Assembly (NCBI RefSeq): GCF_041435215.1
Contig: NZ_CP108394.1
Coordinates: 992,001-1,056,000, forward strand
Direction of reading: 5' to 3'
Length of the DNA stretch: 64,000 bases
Source: Streptomyces sp. NBC_01314
Lineage (GTDB): Bacteria; Actinomycetota; Actinomycetes; Streptomycetales; Streptomycetaceae
The position numbers and the translations under genes are program-made. The notes under the pieces are model-generated. The model worked only from the letters and a program-made list of their open reading frames with translations. It had not been told where the DNA came from and ran no database searches. Of this stretch, positions 55,163-63,652 are shown piece after piece (position 1 is the stretch's first letter; each line of letters starts with the position of its first letter).

Positions 55163-56650
55163 ATGAGCAACAACAGGGGCAGAGGGCTGCAGGCCAATGT
55201 CCTCGGCACGTTCGACACGGTGGTCATGGCGGTGGCAGGCAGCGCGCCCGCCTATTCGATCGCGGCGACCACGGCCGTCCTCGTCGGTGCGGTGGGCCTC
55301 GCGAGCCCCGCGGCTCTGCTGTACTGCGCGATACCCATGCTGGGCATCGCCCTGGCCTTCAGCTACCTCGGCCGCATCGATGTCAACGCGGGCGCCAGCT
55401 ACTCCTGGGTGGGCCGCACGCTCCACCCCTTCCTGGGGTTCCTCAGCGGCTGGGCCCTGGTGATCTCCGCGACCATCTTCATGGTGGCCGGCTCACTGCC
55501 CGCGGGCGCGATGACACTGTCCCTCTTCGACGCGGACCTGGCCGACAACACCGCGCTGGCCACGGCGGTCGGCGCCTTCTGGTTCCTGGTCATGCTGTTC
55601 GTCGTCCTCGGCGGCGCCCGCCTCACCGTTCGCGCGCAGCTCATCATGTCGGGCGTGGAGCTCGTCATCCTGGCCCTGTTCGCCGTGCTCGCGCTGCTGC
55701 ACGGCGACAGCGCCCGGTCCTTCGAATGGTCCTGGCTGGGCTTCAGTGAGTTCGACGGGGTGAGCGGCTTCGCATCCGGCGCGCTGATCGCCGCCTTCTA
55801 CTACTGGGGCTGGGACGTCACGAGCAACCTCAGCGAGGAGACCCGCGACAGCCGCCGCACCACCGGCCTCGCCGGCCTGATCGGTGTCGGGATCGTCTTC
55901 CTGCTGTTCGAGGTCTTCACCATCGCGGTCAACGTCATCCTCACCGACACCCAGATCCAGGAGAACGACGCCAACGTCCTGGCGGTGCTCGGCGAGGAGG
56001 TCTGGCCCGGCCTGGGCGGCAAGCTGCTCATCGTCGCCGTGATGCTGTCCACCATCGCCACGCTGGAGACGACCCTCATCCAGGTCACCCGCTCCCTGTT
56101 CGCGATGGGCCGTGACCGCACGATGCCCGAGGCCCTCGGCCGCGTCCACCGCACCTGGAACACCCCCTACGTGGCCATCACCGTGGTGGGCGGAGTGGCA
56201 CTGGTGATGTTCGTGGCCTCCAACGCCCTCGGCTCGGTCGGCGAGATCCTCGCGGACGCCATCTCCGCGATCGGTCTGCAGATCGCCGTCTACTACGGTC
56301 TCGCCGGGCTCGCGGTGGTCGTCGCCTACCGCAGGATGCTGCTGAAGTCCGTGTCGAACTTCGTCTTCGGCGGGCTGTGGCCACTGTTCGGCGCCCTGTT
56401 CATGTTCTGGGTGCTCATCGAGTCGCTGGGAGAGCTGAGCAGCGCGTCCGTGGCGATCGGACTCGGCGGCCTCGCGGTCGGCGTGATTCCGATGCTCTGG
56501 TACTGGCGCAAGGGCAGCGAGTACTACCGCCCCGCCCCGCTCGACGCCGCCGAGGTCGTCGAGACCGATGCCACCGCAGGCGACGCCGCGGCCGCCGCGG
56601 CGGCGGCCGGACACGCCCATGCCCATCAGGGTCTCCCGACCGACTTCTGA
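55163..56650 (+). CDS. APC-superfamily amino acid permease
   Basis: A 495-residue, 12-helix permease of the amino acid-polyamine-organocation family: VVMAVAGSAPAYSIAATTAV in helix 1, GIALAFSYLGRIDVNAGASY and YSWVGRTLHPFLGFLSGWAL, FYYWGWDVTSNLSEETRDSR in the middle and LETTLIQVTRSLFAMGRDRT in helix 8. The C-terminus ends in an Ala/His-rich tail (AAAAAAGHAHAHQG). Start ATG 55163. It is followed by a gene 10 bases downstream, so they are one operon. Substrate unknown. Confidence 0.9.
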   Translation: MSNNRGRGLQANVLGTFDTVVMAVAGSAPAYSIAATTAVLVGAVGLASPAALLYCAIPMLGIALAFSYLGRIDVNAGASYSWVGRTLHPFLGFLSGWALVISATIFMVAGSLPAGAMTLSLFDADLADNTALATAVGAFWFLVMLFVVLGGARLTVRAQLIMSGVELVILALFAVLALLHGDSARSFEWSWLGFSEFDGVSGFASGALIAAFYYWGWDVTSNLSEETRDSRRTTGLAGLIGVGIVFLLFEVFTIAVNVILTDTQIQENDANVLAVLGEEVWPGLGGKLLIVAVMLSTIATLETTLIQVTRSLFAMGRDRTMPEALGRVHRTWNTPYVAITVVGGVALVMFVASNALGSVGEILADAISAIGLQIAVYYGLAGLAVVVAYRRMLLKSVSNFVFGGLWPLFGALFMFWVLIESLGELSSASVAIGLGGLAVGVIPMLWYWRKGSEYYRPAPLDAAEVVETDATAGDAAAAAAAAGHAHAHQGLPTDF

Positions 56651-56660
56651 GAGGGACCCG

Positions 56661-57620
56661 ATGGCGCGAGAACGATTCACTCCCGACTTCGACTCCGACT
56701 GCGGTGACGCGGCCCTCACCTCGGCCCGGCAGGACATCGTCATCGGCCGCTGGCAGGGCCTCCGGGACCTGCTGGGCAGGACCGGCCCGGCATGGGTCGC
56801 CCGCGGCCACCGGGTCCGGGTGCTCGCGCAGGCGTGCGCGGGCAGTTCGACCGTGGAGTCCTGGCTCGCCGCCGAGCCCCGCAGCGCCGACGCACTGGCG
56901 CTGCGGGCCGCCACCGAGACGGCACGGGCCTTCAACCTGGCCATCACCGCGGGCCGGGGCGTACCCATCGATCCGCGGCGCATCGACCACGCGGCGGTGG
57001 CCTGCTTCGAGGCCGCCGAGGCCTACCCCGACGACCCGACGCCCTGGATCTCCCTGATCTCCGTGGCCCGGCTCTACAGTGGCGGGGTGCGCCGGCAGGA
57101 ACTGGTCCGCTGGTGGGACGAGTTGTACGACCGCGACCCGTTCAGCGTCGAGGGTCACCTCCAGGTGCTGCACTACTACTCGTCGCGCTGGCACGGCTCG
57201 CACGGCCTGATGTACGACTTCGCCCGGGACGCGGCCGGTGTGGCCCCGGCCGGGTCCCCGCTGCCGGTGCTGGTGCAGTACGCCCGGGTCGAGGAGTACC
57301 GCACCCTCCAGGAGGAGAGCCGGGTGCGGCCGGCCGGTCTCGGCATGGGACAGCACTGGAGCCACGACGGCGCCGCCAGCGACGTACGGCGCACCTGGCA
57401 GCGCTGGATCACCGGACGTGCGGACGGCCCCCCTCCCCCCGGAGAGATACGCGACCTCAACTACCTGACGCACGCGGCCTGTTCGGCCGGGCTGACGGAT
57501 ATCGCCGGATCACTGTTCAACATCATCGGGCAGCACGCCACGCGCACCCCGTGGTCCTACACCGGCGACCCGGTGCGCCAGTTCACGAAGTGGCGCAAGG
57601 AGTCCCTGCCACGCGGCTGA
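56661..57620 (+). CDS. Uncharacterised protein co-transcribed with the APC permease
   Basis: A 319-residue soluble protein, no signal or membrane helix. It is largely helical, with TPR-like stretches (EPRSADALALRAATETARAF, AVACFEAAEAYPDDPTPWIS, EELYDRDPFSVEGHLQVLHY-like region) and conserved-looking aromatic segments (HYYSSRWHGSHGLMYDFARD, WSYTGDPVRQFTKWRK). I do not recognise a named family. It follows the permease by 10 bases with GAGGGA before its ATG, so it is probably needed with it, perhaps as a regulator or substrate-processing partner. Confidence 0.75.
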   Translation: MARERFTPDFDSDCGDAALTSARQDIVIGRWQGLRDLLGRTGPAWVARGHRVRVLAQACAGSSTVESWLAAEPRSADALALRAATETARAFNLAITAGRGVPIDPRRIDHAAVACFEAAEAYPDDPTPWISLISVARLYSGGVRRQELVRWWDELYDRDPFSVEGHLQVLHYYSSRWHGSHGLMYDFARDAAGVAPAGSPLPVLVQYARVEEYRTLQEESRVRPAGLGMGQHWSHDGAASDVRRTWQRWITGRADGPPPPGEIRDLNYLTHAACSAGLTDIAGSLFNIIGQHATRTPWSYTGDPVRQFTKWRKESLPRG

Positions 57621-57946
57621 GGCCTCTGCCACTGGGCGGGGCGGTCGCGGTGGCGGGTCTGCTGGATCAGCACGGTGGTGGCCCGCTCCAAGGGTGCGCA
57701 CAGTGCGGCGTGTTCGGTGGGTGTGAAGGCATCCGTGAGTGCGTGCTCGTACACGTGGACATCACCGCCGAATGCGAACCGGCGGATCTGGCCGGTGCCG
57801 TACAACGACTCGCCGACGGTTCCGCCCACGGCGAGAGCCTTCTCCGGGTGTCCCGACAGCGACGCGCGCGGGACGGCAGGGTGTAGGCGCACAGGACGGG
57901 CAGGTCGTCCGCGAGGCCGCGTCACCGCCTCGACCGCGCTCGCCAC
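57557..57946 (-). CDS. Small hypothetical protein, doubtful
   Basis: A 129-residue open frame that overlaps the end of the preceding gene by 64 bases. The middle (ESLYGTGQIRRFAFGGDVHV, DAFTPTEHAALCAPLERATT) has protein-like composition, but no family is recognised and no start is supported. It may be a real small gene or a fragment. Confidence 0.3.
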   Translation of the reverse strand: MASAVEAVTRPRGRPARPVRLHPAVPRASLSGHPEKALAVGGTVGESLYGTGQIRRFAFGGDVHVYEHALTDAFTPTEHAALCAPLERATTVLIQQTRHRDRPAQWQRPQPRGRDSLRHFVNWRTGSPV

Positions 57947-58019
57947 GGCCCCACCGCCGTTGACCCACAGCCCCGAGCGGAGAACGCGCGCCTCCCCGGA
58001 GCAGTGAAATGACGGCGGG

Positions 58020-58985
58020 TCACGGCCCCGGCCCTGGGTCCGGCCGCACTGCCTCGGTGATTCCGGCCCGCGCCGCTTCGAGCTGAGCGGCGAACGCGAT
58101 ACCCAGGAACAGCGCGACGCCGGTCAGGTTCGCCCACAACAGGAGGGCGACGAACGCCGTAAGCGGTCCGTACACGGCGCCGAACGATCCGCTCCTGGCA
58201 ACGTAGAGCGCCAGCAGCCACGTGGCCGTGACCCACAGGACCAGGTGGACCGCCGAGCCGAACGCGAGCCATGTGTAGCCCGGTTGGTCCCTGCGCGGGG
58301 CCCAGCGGAAGATCACCGCCGACGCGACCCAGGCGAGTACCACGCCCAGCGGCACTTCGAGAGGCTTCCACCAGTCGAGCAGCTCCCGGGGCCGGCCGAG
58401 GGCCTCCACCACCGCGTTCCCGATGGCGTCCCCCGCGACGAGCACAAGGAACCCCAGCACCATCGGCATGCCCGCCGCGAGGGCGAGGAGCAGGGACCGC
58501 CCGTACTTGGGCAGGAACGGCCGGTCGCGTTCGATGCCGTAGATGCGATTGGCGCCTCGCTCCACCTGCCCCAACGCCGAGGCGAGGTTGAGTACGGCGA
58601 AGGCCAGTCCCACCCACATGGCGACGGCGTTCCACACCCCGGAACCAGCGCTGCGCGCGGTGGCGTCCAGAGCGTCCTCGACCAGACTCGCACTCGCGCC
58701 CGGCACGATCTGGCCCAGGGTGAGTTCGATGATCCGCCCCACGCTCTCCGTGTGCACGGTGGTGGCCACGCCGACCAGTGCGATGGTGAACGGCACCAGG
58801 CCCAGGACCACTTGGAACGCGAGAGATCGGGAGTTGGTGAAGCCGTCGGCGTAGCGGAACCGGGCGAACGCGTCGAGGAGCAGTCGGCGGCCTCCGTAGT
58901 GCCTCAGCGCGGTGAGCGCCTCGTCTCCCGACAGCTCGTCCCCGATCATGTCCCGCGTCTGCGGGACGTGTACAACGGTCCCCAT
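58020..58985 (-). CDS. YihY/BrkB-family inner-membrane protein
   Basis: A 321-residue membrane protein with six hydrophobic segments. SRSLAFQVVLGLVPFTIALV is the family signature region, RSAGSGVWNAVAMWVGLAFA, YGRSLLLALAAGMPMVLGFL, PLEVPLGVVLAWVASAVIFR and YGPLTAFVALLLWANLTGVA follow. Start ATG (ends 58985) follows GGAGGAGACG. Members have been proposed as flippases or transporters; function here is unknown. It lies 96 bases from the polyphosphate kinase gene on the same strand. Confidence 0.92.
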   Translation of the reverse strand: MGTVVHVPQTRDMIGDELSGDEALTALRHYGGRRLLLDAFARFRYADGFTNSRSLAFQVVLGLVPFTIALVGVATTVHTESVGRIIELTLGQIVPGASASLVEDALDATARSAGSGVWNAVAMWVGLAFAVLNLASALGQVERGANRIYGIERDRPFLPKYGRSLLLALAAGMPMVLGFLVLVAGDAIGNAVVEALGRPRELLDWWKPLEVPLGVVLAWVASAVIFRWAPRRDQPGYTWLAFGSAVHLVLWVTATWLLALYVARSGSFGAVYGPLTAFVALLLWANLTGVALFLGIAFAAQLEAARAGITEAVRPDPGPGP

Positions 58986-59081
58986 CGAGAACGTCTCCTC
59001 CTGTCGTTCGTACGGCCAGACGAGGAACGCGATCTTGCCGCCGGGAGAACCGTACAGCCGAACGACTGCGGCGGTCGGCCG

Positions 59082-60038
59082 TCAGGTGGGGTCGGGGTGA
59101 CTGCCGGGCCCGCTGGTGCGGTGGGACAGAGGAGTGGGGGAAAGCGTGGTGTCCTCCTCGCCGGGCTCCAGGAGGGTGTTGGCGGCGCCGACGATGAGTG
59201 GGTCGGGGGTACCGACCGCCTCGGGATCCTTGCTGATGTAGTCGATGCGCGACAACAGACTGCGCATGGTCTCCAGCCGGGCGCGACGTTTGTCGTTGCT
59301 CTTGACGACGGTCCAAGGGGCGCGTTCGGTGTCGGTGGCACGGAACATGTCGACCTTGGCCTCCGTGTATTCGTCCCACCGGTCCAGCGAGGCCAGGTCG
59401 GTGGGGGAGAGTTTCCACTGCCGCACCGGGTCGACCTGCCGGATGGCGAAACGGGTGCGCTGCTCGGCGCGGGACACGGAGAACCAGAACTTGACCAGCA
59501 GGATGCCGTCGTCGACGAGCATCCGCTCGAAGGCCGGGCACTGATCGAGGAACAGCTCGTACTGCTCCTTCGAGCAGTAGCCCATCACCCGCTCCACACC
59601 GGCCCGGTTGTACCAGGAACGGTCGAAGAAGACGATCTCTCCCGCCGTCGGCAGGTGTGCGATGTACCGCTGGAAGTACCACTGCCCCGTCTCGCGCTCG
59701 GTGGGCCTGTCCAGGGCCACCACGCGTGCGCCTCGGGGGTTGAGCCGCTCGGTGAGGCGTTGGATCGTGCCGCCCTTGCCCGCCGCGTCGCGCCCTTCAC
59801 ATACGACGATCACACGTGCGCCGGTGTCCCTGACCCACCGCTGGAGCTTGAGCAGCTCGATCTGCAGGACGCGCTTGCGCCGCTCGTACTCCGTACGGCC
59901 GACCTTGCGGTCGTACGGATGGTTCTCGCGCCAGGTCCTGAGGGGGCGGCCGGTCCCGTCCAGCAGGACAGGCCGCTCCTGTCGGCTGGTGTCCACGGTC
60001 AGCCCGTCCAGCAGCCTGTCGGCCTCTTCAGCGTTCAT
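59082..60038 (-). CDS. ppk2: Polyphosphate kinase 2 (PPK2, class I-like)
   Basis: A 318-residue P-loop kinase. Walker A is GRDAAGKGGT (82-91), the following lid Arg cluster is RLTERLNPRGARVVALDRPT, Walker B is EIVFFDRSWYNRAGVERVMG and later conserved blocks are FWFSVSRAEQRTRFAIRQVD and RAPWTVVKSNDKRRARLETM. It phosphorylates nucleoside diphosphates with polyphosphate. Residues 293-318 form a short Thr/Pro-rich tail. Start ATG ends at 60038. Probably in one transcription unit with the YihY-type gene downstream. Confidence 0.93.
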   Translation of the reverse strand: MNAEEADRLLDGLTVDTSRQERPVLLDGTGRPLRTWRENHPYDRKVGRTEYERRKRVLQIELLKLQRWVRDTGARVIVVCEGRDAAGKGGTIQRLTERLNPRGARVVALDRPTERETGQWYFQRYIAHLPTAGEIVFFDRSWYNRAGVERVMGYCSKEQYELFLDQCPAFERMLVDDGILLVKFWFSVSRAEQRTRFAIRQVDPVRQWKLSPTDLASLDRWDEYTEAKVDMFRATDTERAPWTVVKSNDKRRARLETMRSLLSRIDYISKDPEAVGTPDPLIVGAANTLLEPGEEDTTLSPTPLSHRTSGPGSHPDPT

Positions 60039-60216
60039 CGCAACACTCCCGCGTGAGCCCGTGTACTCAGTATTGGTGTGCGCGCCCCTCGACTGCCAGG
60101 ACAGGAACCGACGCCAACCGTGAGTGCCCCGTCACGTTCCCTCCATGTGACCGGCGACCTCAGCGGCTTCCGCCGGCCGGTCGCAGACGGCGGCCCGCCG
60201 GAGCGAAAGTCCCGCA

Positions 60217-60741
60217 TCAAGCGGGCTCCGGGCCCGGTGGCTCGGCGGAACACTCTTCGACGAGATCCGGCAGCAGTCCGCGCAGCGCTTCGCGCTGGGC
60301 GGGACCCATGAACTGACCGAGCGCGTCGGTCACCGTCGCGGCGAGCGGGTCGGAGGCCTCCTTCAGCAGGCGCCTCGCCTTGTCGGTGAGGGCGACCTGG
60401 ATGCCACGCCTGTCACCGCACACCGACTCACGGGTGATGAGGTCGGAGTGGTTGAGGCAGGCGATCTGGTAGGTGAGCCGGGTCTTGGGGCGACCCAGGA
60501 GTTCCGCGATCCGGGTCATGCGCAGTCCCTCCTCGGGCTGCGCGGCCAGCAGGCACAGAATCAGGAACTCGTCGTGGGAGACGCCGAGCCGCTCTTTCAC
60601 GACCGCGCGCAGCCGTTGCTCCACCGCACCCGTCGCGGCCAGCAGAAGCATCCAGGCGTGCAGCTCGGCGGGCAGCAGGCCGTCTCTCTGCTCGGACGGA
60701 CATTCGGGCAGGCGAGCAGGGTGCGCGTCGAGGTCGGCCAT
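60217..60741 (-). CDS. MarR-family transcriptional regulator, divergent from yceI
   Basis: A 174-residue winged-helix regulator: LLLAATGAVEQRLRAVVKER, DEFLILCLLAAQPEEGLRMT, recognition helix IAELLGRPKTRLTYQIACLN and wing CGDRRGIQVALTDKARRLLK. I use the ATG ending at 60741; the ATG at 60789 would place repeated operator sequence inside the coding region. With TACACT seven bases before the start, a leaderless transcript is possible. It is divergent from the YceI gene and very likely represses both through the repeats between them. Confidence 0.88.
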   Translation of the reverse strand: MADLDAHPARLPECPSEQRDGLLPAELHAWMLLLAATGAVEQRLRAVVKERLGVSHDEFLILCLLAAQPEEGLRMTRIAELLGRPKTRLTYQIACLNHSDLITRESVCGDRRGIQVALTDKARRLLKEASDPLAATVTDALGQFMGPAQREALRGLLPDLVEECSAEPPGPEPA

Positions 60742-60760
60742 GGACCAAGTGTAGCTGTTG

Positions 60761-60828
60761 TCCAATTTTGGAGGATGAGGGTTGTTCAAATTCGGATAAC
60801 GGGCTAGCGTCGGTCATGCAAATTTGGA
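60761..60828. promoter_or_regulatory. Three related operator-like repeats between marR and yceI
   Basis: TCCAATTTTGGA (60761-60772), TTCAAATTCGGA (60785-60796) and TGCAAATTTGGA (60817-60828) share the pattern (N)CAAATTTGGA and are partly palindromic. They lie in an AT-rich pocket between the divergent starts, spaced 24 and 32 bases apart. Confidence 0.65.
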
Positions 60829-60853
60829 CGACCGCAACCGCCTGGAGATGACC

Positions 60854-61369
60854 ATGACCGTCGCCGTGGAAACCGGACTGTGGCAGCTCGACACCACTGC
60901 CTCGACCGTCGCCGTGCGACACAAGACCATGTGGGGCCTCGTCACCGTGAAGGGCACCTTCGGCACCGTGCGCGGTCAGGGCGAGGTCCGGCCCGACGGG
61001 TCCGCCATAGGTGTCGTGGCCTTCGACGCCGCCTCCCTGGACACCAAGAGCGCCAAGCGCGACGAGCACCTGCGGTCCGCCGACTTCTTCGACGTCGAGC
61101 ACCACCCCGAGATCACCTTCGCGGTTCGCAGCGCCGAACTCCGCGACGGTGACACGGTGCAGATCGTCGGCCAGCTGACCGTACGCGGCATCAGCAGGTC
61201 ACGGTCCCTTACCGCACGCCTGAAGGAGGCGAACGCCGGAGGGCTCACGCTGGAAACCGAATTCACCGTGGACCGCGAACAGTTCGGCATCGCCTGGAAC
61301 CAACTGGGCATGATGCGCGGCCTGGCCACGATCACAGCGACACTGCGCTTCGCCCGAGCCGGCGCCTGA
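60854..61369 (+). CDS. yceI: YceI-family lipid-binding (lipocalin-like) protein
   Basis: A 171-residue beta-barrel protein: LWQLDTTASTVAVRHKTMWG, GTFGTVRGQGEVRPDGSAIG, SAKRDEHLRSADFFDVEHHP and EITFAVRSAEL are the family blocks that form the isoprenoid-binding barrel. There is no signal peptide. Start ATG 60854 chosen because GGAG lies seven bases upstream; ATG 60848 also possible. Often induced by stress or aromatic compounds with a MarR-type repressor, as the layout here suggests. Confidence 0.92.
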   Translation: MTVAVETGLWQLDTTASTVAVRHKTMWGLVTVKGTFGTVRGQGEVRPDGSAIGVVAFDAASLDTKSAKRDEHLRSADFFDVEHHPEITFAVRSAELRDGDTVQIVGQLTVRGISRSRSLTARLKEANAGGLTLETEFTVDREQFGIAWNQLGMMRGLATITATLRFARAGA

Positions 61370-61551
61370 CAGCGGGCCCGCCGGGCAGCCCCACCTCGGG
61401 CGGTGTCCAGCACCTGCCTCTCTTCATGGGTTCGGGCAGAGCTGCCTTCCGGTCCCGGGACGGCCACCCGGCACGATCCTGACGGGTGATGTTCGTGCGG
61501 GTCGGCGCCACCTGGGCCGCTGTCACGGCACTTGCGGCTGATACTCCGGCC

Positions 61552-62139
61552 ATGAGATCAGCCCGTTCCACGCGGTCGCGGCTCATCGCTGTCACCGCGC
61601 TCGCCACACTCATCGCCCTTCAGACACCAGCCACGGCCAAGGCCACGGGCAGCTCGGCCGGTAACGGCGGGCATCGCCGATCCTGCGCCGGTTCCCGCGT
61701 GCCCGAAGGCGGATGGGTGCGCGACGTCCTGCGGATCGCCGAGCGGGCCCAGGCGGACATGGACCTCAGATCCGTGATCCCGCGCGTGACCGTCGGCGGC
61801 CGCGAAGTCATCACCACCGCGCTCGGCGAGTCGATGACGGGGGTCCCTGCCGAACCTGCCACGCACTTCCGGAACGGCAATGTGGCCATCAGCTACCTGG
61901 GCACGACCCTCCTGCGGCTGGTCGATCAGGGCAAGGGCCGCCTCGACGACCCTGTCGCGGTCCGGCTGCCCGACGTCAAGGACGGCGAGCGGATCACCCT
62001 GCGCATGCTGGCCGCCTCCATCACCGGACTCGTCGACTACGTCAAGGCCCCCGGATTCGCCCGGTCCGTCTCCGCGAACCTGTTCCCCCAGTGGGCGGCC
62101 AAGGAGCTGGTGGCGATCTCGACCAGCGAGCGGCGGTGA
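61552..62139 (+). pseudogene. Secreted beta-lactamase-like serine hydrolase, 3' truncated
   Basis: A 195-residue frame with a signal peptide (RSRLIAVTALATLIALQTPA). The segment THFRNGNVAISYLGTTLLRL, GRLDDPVAVRLPDVKDGERI and LRMLAASITGLVDYVKAPGF matches the first half of class C-like serine hydrolases; the SxxK region reads NVAISYL, so the usual Ser/Lys are absent. Homology ends near residue 190, about half of a normal protein, and the frame stops five residues later where an antisense phospholipase fragment begins. Confidence 0.75.
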
Positions 62140-62400
62140 ACGCTGCCTCCTCGTCGACGACGAGGACCTTGCGGTGACAGCGGTGGTTCTGTTTGAGCGG
62201 TGAGAGGTACAGCGACTTGCGGAACCAGGCCACCTGCACTCCGGCCTGCTCCATCGTCTCCAGTTGTTCCGCCTCGATCAGCCGGCTGCCGAACCCGTCC
62301 AGCGGCAACCACACCCGCACGTCGGCGCGGGCCCGCTCCGCCAGCGCCTGGGCGAAGATCGCATCTCCGTTACGCAACAGGTGAATGCGTTGCCTTCGGT
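62140..62400 (-). pseudogene. Phospholipase D/cardiolipin synthase-like fragment
   Basis: The minus strand reads RNGDAIFAQALAERARADVR, DGFGSRLIEAEQLETMEQAG and LYLSPLKQNHRCHRKVLVVD followed by EEAAFT: the first HKD motif (HRKVLVVD) of a PLD-type enzyme. About 30 residues are missing inside (LLRNGD joins directly to IFAQALAER) and the C-terminal half with the second HKD motif is gone, ending at about 62140. Frameshift near 62375. Confidence 0.8.
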
Positions 62401-62517
62401 CACCGCGACCCCTATCAGGTGCTCCAGGTGTCGACGTATCCGCGCGACCGGACGTGTACAGGTTCAGTCACGCGAGGCCCTCCCGCCCCGACCACTATTC
62501 ACACCCCGTAGGGAACT

Positions 62518-62572
62518 CACACCCTCGTAGGGCCCGGCCGTCATGATGACGGCCGGGCCCTACGAGGGTGTG
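62518..62572. terminator. 55-bp perfect palindrome, strong bidirectional terminator
   Basis: Bases 62518-62544 pair with 62546-62572 without mismatch around a single central G (CACACCCTCGTAGGGCCC at the left, its inverse at the right). It lies 13 bases after the stop of the small hydrophobic protein gene on the minus strand. Confidence 0.85.
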
Positions 62573-62584
62573 GTGCGGGTCAGG

Positions 62585-62755
62585 TCACCATCGATACCAG
62601 CGGCCGCGGCCACCTCCGGTAGGGGTGGATCGCATGACGAAGCCCAGCAGCCACAGCACCAGCACGGCGAGGGCCACCCACCACAGAATCTTGAGGGCGA
62701 AGCCCGCCCCGAAAAGGATCACTGCGAGAAGCAGAACAAGAAGCAGGGGAACCAT
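62585..62755 (-). CDS. Small hydrophobic membrane protein (lmo0937-like)
   Basis: A 56-residue protein: MVPLLLVLLLAVILFGAGFA and WWVALAVLVLWLLGFVM are two membrane helices, followed by a Gly/Arg tail (RSTPTGGGRGRWYRW). Start ATG (ends 62755) has GGAGG nine bases upstream. Small stress-type membrane proteins of this kind (lmo0937/DUF5670) are common in Streptomyces near CsbD genes; the divergent CsbD gene at 62896 supports that. Confidence 0.8.
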   Translation of the reverse strand: MVPLLLVLLLAVILFGAGFALKILWWVALAVLVLWLLGFVMRSTPTGGGRGRWYRW

Positions 62756-62895
62756 AGCTATCAACCTCCTGCGGCTCCGTCTGCCCTGCCAATGCTCCTC
62801 CATTCCTGGGAAGTTCCTTGTTTATGAAGGCGCAGTCAGGGCACTGGCGGCATTACCGCGAAAGCGGCACCCAAGGTTACGAGGAGGCGAGTTCC

Positions 62896-63075
62896 ATGAC
62901 CGGCGGCGAAAAGGCCAAGGCGAAGGCGAAGACCGAGCAGGCCGAGGGCAAGACCAAGGAGGTCCTGGGGCGAGCCCTCGGCAACGACCGCATGGCCGCC
63001 GAGGGACAGGCGAAGAAGAGCAAGGGCGACGCCCGTGAGGGCAAGGAGAAGGCCAAGGACGCCTTCAGGCACTGA
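62896..63075 (+). CDS. CsbD-family stress protein
   Basis: A 59-residue Lys/Ala/Glu-rich protein: KAKAKAKTEQAEGKTKEVLG, RALGNDRMAAEGQAKKSKGD then AREGKEKAKDAF. This is the CsbD pattern. ATG 62896 follows GAGGAGGCGAG. CsbD-like genes belong to the SigB general stress regulons; the divergent small hydrophobic protein and the RsbW-like kinase 600 bases downstream fit. Confidence 0.9.
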   Translation: MTGGEKAKAKAKTEQAEGKTKEVLGRALGNDRMAAEGQAKKSKGDAREGKEKAKDAFRH

Positions 63076-63091
63076 GTCGTCGCAGTACCAG

Positions 63092-63132
63092 CCGAGGGCC
63101 CTCCCCGGAACAGATCCGGGGAGGGCCCTCGG
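63092..63132 (+). terminator. Hairpin terminator of the CsbD gene
   Basis: An 18-base stem starting CCGAGGGCCCTCCCCGGA (63092-63109) pairs perfectly with 63115-63132 around a 5-base loop, 17 bases after the stop codon. Confidence 0.85.
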
Positions 63133-63652
63133 TCTGCCGCGCGAGCGCCCTACGTCCGTCGCACCGCACGTGCTTGCCGTCGGCGGTCACCATCCCAGCC
63201 GCACGGGAGGCCGACGAACTGCGATCACCGTCTCGGCGTCACGATGCCCTCGCTCCCCTGGCCCACCCCGCCCCGCCGGGGTTGACCGCGTCGGTGTGGA
63301 ACGCCGCACCTTGGTAACGGTCGTCATCGATGTACCGCGGAGACGGAGCGACCAGCGCCGGTACCGTCAGCCGCCACATGTTCTGGTCGCAGCCGAACCT
63401 GTGACCACCACCGCCGTGCACCGCCGCGGGTTGCCGATGATGTCGACCTGCCTCCTGCGGCCGATATCCATCCGGCCAGTCTCCCGGGTCCTGCTCGCCG
63501 CCCTTCGGTCACAGCCGAGAACCCACCGCCGACCCGCACCGATCAGCCTCGACCGCCGGGTGCCCCATGAACAGGACGACAGCGGGTAAGCGAATGACGC
63601 GATACCGGCAACGCGTGATGAACGACAAGGAACGACCCACGGGAAGAGCTCT
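63133..63652. other. Stretch without a convincing gene
   Basis: About 520 bases before the RsbW-like gene. No recognisable domain or repeat. The last part holds the promoter; GGGAAGAG lies before the ATG. Confidence 0.45.

Noticed and set aside
58245..60056. 603-codon open frame on the plus strand
   Set aside because: Runs antisense through both the YihY-type and PPK2 genes, which have clear motifs on the minus strand.
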